Made by a program: the position numbers and the translations under genes
Notes under the pieces: model-generated
What the model saw: the letters and a program-made list of their open reading frames with translations, nothing else
What the model was told of the DNA's origin: nothing
Databases searched by the model: none
Part shown: one piece after another, positions 18,073 through 27,029 of the stretch
Position numbering within the stretch: the stretch's first letter is position 1
How the letters are laid out: each line of letters begins with the position of its first letter
Assembly: GCA_965224735.1 (NCBI GenBank)
Contig: OZ245059.1
Location: 62,001-126,000, forward strand
Source: Robiginitomaculum_A sp036478535
Lineage (GTDB): Bacteria; Pseudomonadota; Alphaproteobacteria; Caulobacterales; Maricaulaceae
Length of the DNA: 64,000 nt
Direction: 5' to 3'

Positions 18073-19098
18073 ATGATAAAGAACGATCTATTTTTAAGAG
18101 CACTCAAGGGCGAAACCGTCGCGCGCCCTCCTGTGTGGATGATGCGCCAAGCAGGGCGTTTTCTACCAGAGTTCATGGCGCTTCGTGATAAATACGATTT
18201 TTTTACCCGCTGCCGAACACCTGAACTGGCCAGTGAAATCACGGTGCAACCCGTTCGTAGGTTTGGCATGGACGCAGCTATTTTATTTTCTGATATTCTG
18301 GTCATTCCACAAGCTATGAACATCGAAGTACAAATGAAGCAAAATTTTGGCCCATACCTACCAACCCCAATACGAGATCAAGCGGGCGTTGATAGTGTGA
18401 CCATGCCTGATGTCGATACTGCGCTCAGCTATGTCATGGAAGCCATAAGAATGACAAAGGAAAAACTTGCAGATGAAATACCTTTGATCGGTTTTGCTGG
18501 TTCTCCGTGGACGCTTCTTTGTTATATTGTGCAAGGACAGGGCAGTAAAACATTTGATAAGGCCAGAAAATTTTGCTTCACCCAGCCGAGTGTCGCGCAC
18601 CAGCTTTTACAAAAAATTACAGATATTACGATTGCTTATTTAAAGGCAAAAGTGGCGGCTGGCGTTGACGCCGTTCAGATATTCGACTCATGGGGTGGTA
18701 TGTTGGGTCCAGATGATTACCAAGAATTTTCATGGGGGTATAACAACCAAATCATTGAAGCGTTAAGTCCACATGCCCCGGTGATTATCTTTGGCAAAGG
18801 GTGTTGGTTTGCATTGCCGGAAATGGCTAAAAGCAATGCTTGCGCTATTGGCGTTGATTGGACATGTAGACCTCAAACGGCGCGAAAACTAACGGGCGGA
18901 AAAATAACTCTACAAGGCAATCTTGATCCAACGCGGCTTTATTCATCGCCAGAGAAAATTAAAACACTCGTCTGGGAAATGATCGATGCCTTTGGTAAGG
19001 ACAGATATATTGTCAATTTGGGTCACGGTATCCTACCAGATATTCCTTTGGATAATGCTAAAGCATTTTTCGATGCTGTGAAAAAATACGGAGCTTAA
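18073..19098 (+). CDS. hemE: Uroporphyrinogen decarboxylase
   Basis: 341 residues, the typical length. It removes four carboxyl groups from uroporphyrinogen III. Visible family motifs are RPPVWMMRQAGRFLPEF at the start, ILFSDILVIPQAM with the catalytic Asp region, GFAGSPWTLLCYIVQG, IFDSWGGMLGP and NLGHGILPDIP near the end. The stop is one base from hemF, so the two are co-transcribed and probably translationally coupled. Residue choices resemble Bacteroidetes homologues. Confidence 0.96.
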   Translation: MIKNDLFLRALKGETVARPPVWMMRQAGRFLPEFMALRDKYDFFTRCRTPELASEITVQPVRRFGMDAAILFSDILVIPQAMNIEVQMKQNFGPYLPTPIRDQAGVDSVTMPDVDTALSYVMEAIRMTKEKLADEIPLIGFAGSPWTLLCYIVQGQGSKTFDKARKFCFTQPSVAHQLLQKITDITIAYLKAKVAAGVDAVQIFDSWGGMLGPDDYQEFSWGYNNQIIEALSPHAPVIIFGKGCWFALPEMAKSNACAIGVDWTCRPQTARKLTGGKITLQGNLDPTRLYSSPEKIKTLVWEMIDAFGKDRYIVNLGHGILPDIPLDNAKAFFDAVKKYGA

Positions 19099-19099
19099 G

Positions 19100-20002
19100 A
19101 TGCGGGAAAAATTTCAAAAATATATAGAAAATTTACAAGATACTATTTGCGGCGCCTTGGAAACCGTTGACGGCGGAACCAAGTTCAAACAGGATATATG
19201 GAAGCGGCCAGGTGGTGGCGGTGGTCAAACACGGGTTATTGAGGACGGAAGTGTTTTTGAAAAAGGCGGGGTAAATATATCCACGGTGTATGGCCAATTA
19301 CCGCCGCTCATGCAAAAGCAGTTTGGAGTCAAAGAAACCGAATTTTTTGCTTGTGGGTTAAGTTTGGTTATTCATCCTAAAAGCCCAATGGTACCTACGG
19401 TGCATGCGAATTGGCGGTATTTCGAACTTTATGATCATGATGGCAATGTCGCTACGGCATGGTTTGGCGGCGGGCAGGATTTAACCCCATATTATTTGTA
19501 TGAGGAGGACGCCGTACACTTTCATACTGTGTGCAAAGCGGCTTGTGATCTACATAATTCGTCCTTTTACCCAAAATACAAAAAGCATTGCGACGAGTAT
19601 TTTTATAATGCTCACAGAAAAGAAGGACGCGGGATCGGTGGTCTCTTTTTTGATTACTTAAAAGCAGATGACGACATGTCTATAGATGATTGGTACGGGT
19701 TTGTAACAAGCGTAGGCGACAGTTTTACCCAAGCTTATGTTCCAATTGTGAAAAAACGTAAAATGCTTCCCTATACAGACGCGCAAAAAACATGGCAGGA
19801 GATCAGGCGCGGGCGTTATGTGGAGTTCAACCTCATACATGACAAAGGCACACTGTTTGGCCTTAAAACCAATGGACGGATTGAAAGTATTTTGATGAGC
19901 TTGCCCAAACATGTACAATGGCATTATAATCATACACCCGAAACAGGGAGCCCTGAGGCAAGGTTAGTTAAAGTTTTGGTATCTCCTAAAAACTGGGTAT
20001 AA
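19100..20002 (+). CDS. hemF: Oxygen-dependent coproporphyrinogen III oxidase
   Basis: 300 residues. It uses O2 to convert coproporphyrinogen III to protoporphyrinogen IX in the cytoplasm. Signature stretches are GGGGGQTRVIEDGSVFEKGG, HPKSPMVPTVHANWRYFE, WFGGGQDLTPYY and GRYVEFNLIHDKGTLFGL. Choosing the aerobic enzyme points to an oxic lifestyle, at least for this copy; an anaerobic hemN is not in the window. Last gene of the tightly packed part of the cluster. Confidence 0.97.
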   Translation: MREKFQKYIENLQDTICGALETVDGGTKFKQDIWKRPGGGGGQTRVIEDGSVFEKGGVNISTVYGQLPPLMQKQFGVKETEFFACGLSLVIHPKSPMVPTVHANWRYFELYDHDGNVATAWFGGGQDLTPYYLYEEDAVHFHTVCKAACDLHNSSFYPKYKKHCDEYFYNAHRKEGRGIGGLFFDYLKADDDMSIDDWYGFVTSVGDSFTQAYVPIVKKRKMLPYTDAQKTWQEIRRGRYVEFNLIHDKGTLFGLKTNGRIESILMSLPKHVQWHYNHTPETGSPEARLVKVLVSPKNWV

Positions 20003-20047
20003 CCGAACAGTAAATATACATACAAAAATCACCATAAAAAACAAACT

Positions 20048-20062
20048 GCGTTATAACAACGC
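20048..20062 (+). terminator. Possible weak terminator after hemF
   Basis: GCGTT and AACGC form a five-base stem with a five-base loop at 20048-20062, followed by the T-rich TTTCGTTT. The stem is short, so this is only suggestive, but its place between hemF and hemH fits a transcript boundary. Confidence 0.3.
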
Positions 20063-20143
20063 TTTCGTTTCTGTCTCTATATTGGTAGAGCGATAAGATA
20101 AATCCAGACAAATAAATGAGACGGGTTATGAAAAGGGAATTTT

Positions 20144-21196
20144 ATGGTCAATCGTATCGGCATAATGGTAGTGAATCTTGGCTCGCCCGCACAGCCAACC
20201 CCTAAAGCCGTTCGTAAATATCTACACCAATTTTTGATGGATCCACACGTTATTGCATTGTCACCATTGTTATGGCGTCCAATTCTACATGGTATAATAT
20301 TACGCCGCAGACCTGCGCGGTCGGCCGCCGCCTACCAAAAAATTTGGAATCAAACCCAAAATGGAGATTTTACTAAGGAAGCCCCGCTTATTGAAATTAC
20401 TCGCGAACAAGCCGCAAAACTACAAAAACTATTGCCCGATAATGTTATTGTGGAACCAGGTATGCGTTATGGAGAACCGTCTATTAAACAAGCTTTTGAT
20501 AATCTCTTAACCAAAGGATGTAATAAAGTTGGAATTTTGCCGCTTTATCCACAATATGCAGGTTCTACAGTTGCATCTGTTTATGATGAACTCGTTAAAG
20601 TTATTGGTAAACGCAACGATTTACCAAGCATTCGATTCTTACGCGATTACCATGATAATCCTTCCTATATTGATGCCATCTCGCAAAGTCTTCGTACACA
20701 CTTAAATGGTCTTGATTGGAGGCCTGATAAAATTTTATTTTCTTTTCATGGATTGCCTGTATCAAATATTGAGCGAGGTGACCCTTATAAAAAAGAGTGC
20801 CAAAGGACGTTTGAACTTTTAAGAAACAATTTATCTGATGTAAGTGTTGAGATGCAAATTACCTTTCAATCCCGTTTCGGGCCAAAAAAATGGGTGGAGC
20901 CGTATACGTCTAAAACGCTTGAGAGCATGGCAGCCAGTGGCCAAAAAAACGTTGTGATTATTACGCCAGGATTTTCATCGGATAGCCTTGAGACGTTGGA
21001 AGAGCTTAACATCAAGGCCAAGCAACTTTTCTTAGCGCATGGCGGTGAAAACTTCTCCTGCGTTCCGTGCCTGAATGCACAAGATATTCATATTAATGCT
21101 CTTGCTAATATAACAAAAAAATATCTATTAAAAAGATGGCAATCTGAGGCCAATACGGATGGGAAGATAAATATTATAGGACAGCCCCATAATTAA
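20144..21196 (+). CDS. hemH: Ferrochelatase
   Basis: 350 residues. Inserts Fe2+ into protoporphyrin IX to finish haem. Motifs: IGIMVVNLGSPAQPTPKAVRKYL, LHGIILRRRPARSAAAY, the catalytic-His region ILFSFHGLPVS, TFQSRFGPKKWVEPYT, and GFSSDSLETLEEL. Unlike the genes before it, the RRRPARSAAAY and FGPKKWVEPYT phrases look proteobacterial, so this gene may be native and the cluster a mosaic. It is separated from hemF by 141 bases and has a preceding AAAAGGG. Confidence 0.95.
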   Translation: MVNRIGIMVVNLGSPAQPTPKAVRKYLHQFLMDPHVIALSPLLWRPILHGIILRRRPARSAAAYQKIWNQTQNGDFTKEAPLIEITREQAAKLQKLLPDNVIVEPGMRYGEPSIKQAFDNLLTKGCNKVGILPLYPQYAGSTVASVYDELVKVIGKRNDLPSIRFLRDYHDNPSYIDAISQSLRTHLNGLDWRPDKILFSFHGLPVSNIERGDPYKKECQRTFELLRNNLSDVSVEMQITFQSRFGPKKWVEPYTSKTLESMAASGQKNVVIITPGFSSDSLETLEELNIKAKQLFLAHGGENFSCVPCLNAQDIHINALANITKKYLLKRWQSEANTDGKINIIGQPHN

Positions 21197-21275
21197 ACGC
21201 ATGTTTTTGTAGTGGACAGTGTTAATATTAGGTTCAGACGGTATATCTTATGCATGCAATAGTATATTAGGAGTT

Positions 21276-21908
21276 ATGATGAAATATTTTTTTAAATTTA
21301 TTGCTCTTTGGTTGATCGTTTTATTATCAGCATGTGGGGGTACTCATGTGATTAAAACTGGGATATATCAGAGTCGTATGTCAAATCCGATGCCTGGCAA
21401 TATTGTGGAGCAACTACATGTAGATGTTGAAAAGCACAGTGTTTCTCTCCAATTTAACGGAAAAATTGTTCAAAGCTATAGCGCGAAACCACTTCCACGT
21501 AAACAATGGCGCGAAGGTTGCCAAACGAATACGAGCTTAGAAACACTGGAGACTTGGCAGTTAACTTCAAATGATCAAAACCAGAAAGATCCAATTTTTT
21601 TGTTTGCAATGTGTGGTGGCGATGACGGATTGTCTATGGAAACGGCAACAAAAACGATCCTGTTTGATCCCTATGGTCGTTGGGTGGTAACAACTGGAAC
21701 AATAACTAAAAGTACACAAATACCCGATGGGAGCTACTCCTATACTCTGCAATATGATGTTGAAGGCGATCCCTTGTCGCAGCATATTAGTGATGGCTTA
21801 AAGCAAAAAGCCAAAGAGGGACAACACTTAAAACTTCGTTATGAGTCAGATGAGCCAGCGAATTACGAACTGTTAGAGAATATTGTCTATGTCAATATTA
21901 AGAATTAA
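21276..21908 (+). CDS. Hypothetical lipoprotein
   Basis: 210 residues. A signal peptide (MMKYFFKFIALWLIVLL) ends in the lipobox LLSACGG, so it is probably lipid-anchored after Cys. The mature part has no motif that I recognise. It contains paired cysteines (EGCQTNTS and FAMCGGDD) and a beta-rich pattern. AGGAG lies seven bases before the ATG at 21276. It follows hemH by 79 bases and could be co-expressed, but no haem function is implied by the sequence. Confidence 0.7.
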   Translation: MMKYFFKFIALWLIVLLSACGGTHVIKTGIYQSRMSNPMPGNIVEQLHVDVEKHSVSLQFNGKIVQSYSAKPLPRKQWREGCQTNTSLETLETWQLTSNDQNQKDPIFLFAMCGGDDGLSMETATKTILFDPYGRWVVTTGTITKSTQIPDGSYSYTLQYDVEGDPLSQHISDGLKQKAKEGQHLKLRYESDEPANYELLENIVYVNIKN

Positions 21909-22232
21909 AATTCGTAAACAAGAGATTGCTCAAAACATTGAAAAAACAACTTAAGAAAACGCCAAAAAACCAGCGGCTGTGAAAAAGTATAGGGCATATT
22001 TCAAACCAATACTGACAAAAAGAATGTTTGGAACTATTTTGAAGCCGTAAGATACACACTACGGCTAAACGCATGACGCTTTAGGGCGTAGACCCAAGCC
22101 ACCTAACACAGAGACCTAACACAGAGACTGTATTTAAGTAGCGATGGCGTCTTTTTGCGACTTATGTGACAAGATGCTTGCAAGTTTAGTGCAAAGTATT
22201 AGGAAGCAGGAACGGTAACAAACAGGAAAAGT
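21909..22232. other. Intergenic region upstream of metG with an IS-end-like repeat
   Basis: No gene is visible. At 22103-22128 the 13-mer CTAACACAGAGAC occurs twice in perfect tandem. The same 13-mer, or its complement with one change, recurs at 27018-27030, 43296-43309 and 25137-25149, each time beside IS debris, so this is probably the trace of an excised IS end. GGGCGTAGAC just before it (22084-22093) is also found at 25149. Confidence 0.55.
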
Positions 22233-23975
22233 ATGGCCCGCATCCTCATTACATCGGCGCTTCCCTATATAAATGGGGTGAAACACCTTGGTAATTTGGC
22301 GGGCTCTATGTTGCCAGCTGATGTGTATGCGCGTGCTATGCGCTTGATGGGTCATGAAGTGCTTTATATATGCGCGACGGATGAGCACGGCACGCCCGCA
22401 GAGCTGGCCGCTAATGCCGCAGGCCTTGCCGTCTCTGAGTATTGTGAAAAAATGCACGAGGCGCAAAAAAATGCAGGCGTAGATTTTCGACTTTCTTATG
22501 ATTATTTTGGCCGCTCATCCACCCAGTCAAACCATGAAATGACCCAGCACCTCGCCCATGCTTTGGAGCAAGAAGGCCTTATCGAAGAGCGGATTTCCAA
22601 GCAAGTGTATAGTGTGGATGATGGCCGGTTTTTGCCTGACCGCTATGTGGAGGGAACATGCCCGTCTTGCGCTTTCGAAAAAGCGCGCGGGGATCAATGT
22701 GATAATTGCGGCAGGCTTTTAGATCCTATCGATTTAATCGATTCGTATTCTGCGCTCTCGGGTTCTAAAAATGTTGAGGTGCGCGATACCAATCATTTAT
22801 ATCTTAAACAAAGTCATATGGCGGAGCGCCTAAGGGCATGGATTGATAAATCCGAAGGCTGGCCAGCGTTGGCAACATCTATCGCTTATAAGTGGCTAGA
22901 TGAAGGTCTGCATGATCGCTCAATCACCCGCGATCTAAGCTGGGGTATTCCTGTGGCCTATAAGGGCAAAGTGCGCGAAGGCTTTGAGAACAAAGTTTTC
23001 TATGTCTGGTTCGACGCGCCGATTGAGTATATTTCTGCGACTAAAGATTGGGCCGCTGAGAATAATGGGAATTGGGAAAGTTGGTGGCGCACGGATAATG
23101 GCGCAGACAATGTTCGTTATGTAGAATTTATGGGTAAGGATAATGTCGCTTTTCATACACTCTCTTTCCCAACCACACTAATTGGCAGCGGCGAGCCGTG
23201 GAAGTTGGTGGATAAGCTTAAGGCCTTTAACTGGGTAACTTGGTATGGCGGTAAGTTTTCAACATCGAATAAGCGCGGTGTGTTTATGGATCAGGCCATC
23301 GATATCGCGCCTTCTGATTATTGGCGTTGGCATTTGATAGCAAACGCGCCAGAGGGCTCGGACGCAGGATTTACCTTTGAAGATTTTCAGGCTCGCATTA
23401 ATTCTGATCTTGCCAATGTGCTTGGTAATTTTGTCAATCGTATCACTAAATATGCAAGCGGAAAATTTGATAGCAAGGTACCAGAGGGCGGCACTTGGAG
23501 CGATGCAGAAGACTGGATTGTGGAGGAGCTCTCGCAGCGCCTGCCCAAACTTATGAAATATTACGAAGCCATGGAGTTTCGCAAGATCGCTGCCGAGACC
23601 CGCGCCATTTGGGCTACGGGCAATGAGTATTTAACCCTGGCCGCGCCGTGGACACATTATAAAACTGACAAGGAGCAAGCCGTCATGGGCACACGTATCG
23701 GGCTTAACCTTGTGGCACTCTTTGGCATTTTAGCGCAAGCAATTATCCCAGACGCGGCGGAGAAAATTTTGGACGCCATGAATATTCCTGCAGGCAAGCG
23801 CACTTGGAATTTTGGCGACGAAGGTTGGCGCCAAAATGCAAAAGAGCAAGTTAAAGTTATCTTGGACGCGCTGCCCCATGGCCTAGAAATTTCTGCCCCC
23901 GATGTTTTGTTCGCAAAAATAGAAGACACGGACGTCGAGCAATGGAGGGCACAATTTGGTGGTGCGCAAGACTAG
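22233..23975 (+). CDS. metG: Methionyl-tRNA synthetase
   Basis: 580 residues, a class I synthetase charging tRNA(Met). The HIGH-type motif is in NGVKHLGNLAGS, a CPSC...CDNC zinc knuckle lies at about 147-166, and the KMSKS equivalent is KFSTSNKRG. The anticodon-binding helical domain completes the protein and there is no C-terminal dimerisation domain, so it is a short form. The stop TAG lies one base before an insertion element at 23976, but the C-terminus (WRAQFGG) looks complete. Confidence 0.97.
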   Translation: MARILITSALPYINGVKHLGNLAGSMLPADVYARAMRLMGHEVLYICATDEHGTPAELAANAAGLAVSEYCEKMHEAQKNAGVDFRLSYDYFGRSSTQSNHEMTQHLAHALEQEGLIEERISKQVYSVDDGRFLPDRYVEGTCPSCAFEKARGDQCDNCGRLLDPIDLIDSYSALSGSKNVEVRDTNHLYLKQSHMAERLRAWIDKSEGWPALATSIAYKWLDEGLHDRSITRDLSWGIPVAYKGKVREGFENKVFYVWFDAPIEYISATKDWAAENNGNWESWWRTDNGADNVRYVEFMGKDNVAFHTLSFPTTLIGSGEPWKLVDKLKAFNWVTWYGGKFSTSNKRGVFMDQAIDIAPSDYWRWHLIANAPEGSDAGFTFEDFQARINSDLANVLGNFVNRITKYASGKFDSKVPEGGTWSDAEDWIVEELSQRLPKLMKYYEAMEFRKIAAETRAIWATGNEYLTLAAPWTHYKTDKEQAVMGTRIGLNLVALFGILAQAIIPDAAEKILDAMNIPAGKRTWNFGDEGWRQNAKEQVKVILDALPHGLEISAPDVLFAKIEDTDVEQWRAQFGGAQD

Positions 23976-24867
23976 CTGTTTAGTCCGACAGTGTGCTGGT
24001 GTTGTGTATAGTGATCTGTCAACCAAGGAGGTTTTATGGGACAAGTATTACACGAAAGCGCCAAGACGACGTACATTACGAGAGCAGGGCTACAGCGATC
24101 GCAAGCTTCAACCCAAGCATTAGCCTTGCAATACGGATTGAATGTGAAAACGATTGCGAAATGGCGCAAACGCGATTTCACGCATAATGTCGCGATGGGG
24201 CCAAAGAAACGATCTTCGAGAGTGTTGAGCTGTAAGAGTTGAGCATTGAAGAGGAAGCTATGTGTGTGGCGTTTCGCCAGCATACATTACTGCCTCTTGA
24301 TGATTGTCTGTATGCTTTGCAAGAGACGCTTCCTCATCTCTCCAGATCCGCTCTACACCGCTGTTATCAGCGCCACGGTATAAGCCGTCTCCCCAACCCG
24401 AAAAATGACAAACCTGCAAAGAAGGTGTTCAGGACATATCCAATAGGGTATTTTCATGTTGATATTGCCAAAGTGCGCACAGAGGAAGGAAAACTCTACA
24501 TGTTTGTTGGCATAGAGCGGACATCGAAATATGCATATGTTGAATTGCACGCGCGGCAAACGAAAATGGTTGCTGCAACATTTTTACCTAAGCTAATCAC
24601 AACCGTGCCTTATAAAATCCACACCCTTCTTACTGATAACGAGATACAGTTCACCAATCGCAAACAAGATAAATATGCTGGCATACATATCTTTGATCAT
24701 GTGTGTCACGAACATGACATCCAGCACCCTTGGACGAATGGACAGATGGAACGCATGAACCGTACCCTCAAAGGCCTCACGCCTTACGAATATATTTGCA
24801 AAATATCTACAAAGGAGCCACAACGGTTTAACGTAAACCCATACCAGCACACTGTGGGACTAAACAG
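23976..24867. mobile_element. Degenerate IS481-family insertion sequence with intact ends
   Basis: The 25-base terminal inverted repeats at 23976-24000 and 24843-24867 match at 24 of 25 positions, beginning CTGTTTAGTCC. The element inserted directly behind the metG stop codon. No target duplication is evident. Its transposase is broken (see next entry), so it is now non-autonomous. Confidence 0.85.
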
Positions 24868-24871
24868 TTAA
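24036..24871 (+). pseudogene. IS481-family transposase, frameshifted and internally deleted
   Basis: The first part (24036-24242) has the helix-turn-helix end MGQVLHESAKTT and LALQYGLNVKTIAKWRKR. A frameshift near 24230, apparently from a short duplication of AGAGTTGAGC, puts the rest in another frame from 24239. The integrase core has YFHVDIAKV (first Asp) and LLTDNEIQFT (second Asp). Compared with intact relatives, several residues are missing before HPWTNGQMERMNRT (third acidic residue), and some 35 residues are missing directly after it, before LKGLTPYEYI. AAGGAGG precedes the start. Confidence 0.85.
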
Positions 24872-24934
24872 TTTTGTGACAAAATAGACAAGGTATTACA
24901 ATAACTTGTATAAATATAAGCACTTAACAAGTTC

Positions 24935-25009
24935 TGGAGCGGGCGAGGAGATTCGAACCCCCGACCCCAACCTTGGCAAGGTTGTGCTCTACCACTGAGC
25001 TACGCCCGC
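24935..25009 (-). tRNA. tRNA-Gly (anticodon GCC)
   Basis: Read on the minus strand it starts GCGGGCGTAGCTCAG and ends GGTTCGAATCC...CGCCCGC plus T and an encoded CCA (75 bases). The acceptor stem GCGGGCG/CGCCCGC, D-loop CTCAGTGGTAGAG, T-arm GGTTCGAATC and anticodon GCC (24975-24977) are all present. It is a common glycine isoacceptor and lies in the middle of IS debris, so it may have served as an insertion hotspot. Confidence 0.95.
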
Positions 25010-25136
25010 TCATAGACGTTATGTGCAGGCCTAACCATAGGCATTTGCTCTGCAAGGAGGGGTATATGGCCTAAAGCTTAAGAAACCGCAAGCGTTTTAA
25101 GCCAAAAATATGTTTTTTCCTTCCCCTCGATGTATG

Positions 25137-25253
25137 GTCCCTGTGTTAGGGCGTAGACTCATAAGTATCATATTACGATTGCGGCGAGATGAGCCCTGCC
25201 TGAAAAGTTGTGGTTAAATTGAATAAAGGGCTGTCCTAGATAACACCGATTAG
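25137..25253. other. IS-end fragments upstream of an IS1595 remnant
   Basis: A copy of the recurrent end motif (GTCCCTGTGTTAG) at 25137-25149 runs into GGGCGTAGACTCATAA, which resembles the ends of other elements in the window (28400). GGGCTGTCCTAGATAAC at 25228 precedes the transposase fragment and could be its terminal repeat. Confidence 0.4.
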
Positions 25254-25565
25254 GTGTTGTATATGGGACGTATGAGGAAGAGTAGAATCAGTTGGGCTAA
25301 GCAGGTTCGTTTGATTGAACATTTTGTATCTGGCAGCACGGCCAGATGTGCGTCTCGTTTGGTCGGTGTCAACAAGAGCACTGGAAGAGTACGGGGGCTT
25401 ATTATTTCCACCGCTTGCGCGAGATTATTGCCTACGAGTTGGATCAGACTGAGCAAGAAGTCTTTGCGGGTGAAATTGAAGTAGATGAAAGCTATTTTGG
25501 CGGCAAACGCAAAGGTAAGCGTGGGCGTGGCGCGGGCGGTAAAGTCCCCGTATTTGGTTTGACAT
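25254..25565 (+). pseudogene. IS1595-family transposase remnant
   Basis: Residues like MRKSRISWAKQVRLIEHFV and CASRLVGVNKST are the N-terminus of an ISXO2/IS1595 transposase. A frameshift near 25390 leads into YFHRLREIIAYELDQTEQE and VDESYFGGKRKGKRGRG, which holds the first catalytic Asp. Homology stops at VPVFGL (25558) and the remaining two thirds is gone. Not functional. Confidence 0.75.
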
Positions 25566-25722
25566 GCATAAGTTCATATAGATGTGAGGCTTTTTAGGTT
25601 TGCTTTATTTAAGTTGCTTCCGCCATGTTGGGTTTGTTACGAACCAAACTGGAGGAAACAGCTATGCAGATCAAATATCTACACCCGAATATCTATAGCC
25701 AGAATATCTATAAACTGTACGC

Positions 25723-26560
25723 TTGGGCGCGTATCCAAGAATGTCTGGATGTCTACAGGCGCAAGCACGAAGACGCGGTACGGCAGTACTGCTCATGCGG
25801 CAAAGCCTAAAATTCGAGGGTGTCAGTGAGCGTAAATGTGCCGAATTTGTCGGTATATCGCGGCCGACATATTATCGTTACAAAAAGGTTTTGGATAGGC
25901 TTGCACACGGAATTACACCGCTCTCAAAGCGGCTCCATAGCCTCAACAAACCCAAATGGGGCGAAGCCGAGAAGCAGCTTGTCTTGCGTATACGCAGAGA
26001 AAATCAGACATGGGATAAAGACAAGATGGGGTAAGGACAAGATTGCCGTTGTCCTGCGCCGTGACCACGGCCAGACTATAAGCGCCAGCACCGTTGCCAA
26101 CACAGTTGGACGCATATTAAAAACTTTGTTCACTAAAGGCATCATCACAAAATCACGCTCTGCTCCAAGAGCAAAAAGAAACAGAAGCTTCAGAAAATCC
26201 CATGCCAAACGCTGGGTCTACAAGCTCATGAAAATGGGCGAACGGGTGCAGATCGACCACATGAGGGTGAGCAAAAACGGTATCACCGTCCAACACTTCC
26301 AGGCTTGGGAGAGAAAGTCCAAATTCATTCACGCGCAGGTTTATTCACATGCTAAGGCTTCCTCTGCAAGGAGGTTCTTGGGTGAACTGATCGACAAAAC
26401 ACCGTTCACCATAAAATCCATACAGGTTGACGGCGGCTCCGAATTCATGGCCGAGTTTGAACAGGCCTGTGAAGATGTAAACATTCCGCTCATCGTCTTG
26501 CCGCCCAGCAGGCCAACATATAACGGCGGCGTCGAGCGCGGAAACAGAACCTTCGGCAGA
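25723..26560 (+). pseudogene. IS481-like (rve domain) transposase remnant
   Basis: Two frames are needed. The first carries RQSLKFEGVSERKCAEFVGISRPTYYRYKK and ends near 26034; the second, from about 26030, carries the integrase core with QIDHM, QVDGGSEFMAEFE and NGGVERGNRTF. The shift point is a duplicated ACAAGAT segment, and a second small duplication (VANTV) is inside. Homology ends abruptly near 26556 where an oppositely oriented IS3 fragment begins, so the C-terminus was lost in that rearrangement. Confidence 0.75.
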
Positions 26561-27009
26561 GCTTTGCAAATCGGCTCGACCCCATGCATCTTACGATGCT
26601 CATCAATAAAGCGAGTCATCCCTTGAACGGCCGGTCAAGTTCCTGCCAGAAACATAAAATAGGGCAAAATATGCGGATGCCTTACGCAGTATCTCATTGG
26701 CTTGGCGCAACTCGCGGTTCTCACGTTCCAGTGCCTTCATCTTGGCGGTCATATCAGACAGGACGCCAACCCGTGTACCGCTATCGACTTCCGTGCGCTT
26801 AATCCAACTGCTCAGGGTTTGTGGTACACGTCCAATCTTGGTCGATATAGAAGTGATCGCCGCCCAACGAGATGAATAATCGCCTTCGTTCTCCAACACC
26901 ATCCACACGGATCGCGCACGCACCTCAAGTGTAAATCTGTTTCTCGTATTGCTCATAATGGCCCCTGTTACTATAGATTAGGAGCCTCCGGCAAACCCAG
27001 GGCGGTTCA
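26556..27009 (-). mobile_element. IS3-family element, 5' part only
   Basis: The left terminal repeat, read on the minus strand, is TGAACCGCCCTGGGTTTGCC (27009 leftward). It is followed by orfA and the first about 22 codons of orfB (MTRFIDEHRKMHGVEPICKALP), which stop at the junction with the neighbouring transposase remnant at about 26556. The right end is missing. It appears to have inserted into an older IS end, because the recurrent CTAACACAGAGAC motif continues beyond 27009. Confidence 0.75.
26603..26956 (-). pseudogene. IS3-family transposase OrfA, damaged C-terminus
   Basis: 117 residues: an HTH (FTLEVRARSVWMVLENEGDYSSRWAAITSISTKIG) and a leucine-zipper region (MKALERENRELRQANEILRKASAYFA) typical of IS3 OrfA. 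After YFA the frame runs into an insertion (LFYVSG) that displaces the expected ELDRP ending. The normal orfA-orfB frameshift product is therefore disrupted. Confidence 0.75.
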
Positions 27010-27029
27010 AATACCATCTAACACAGAGA

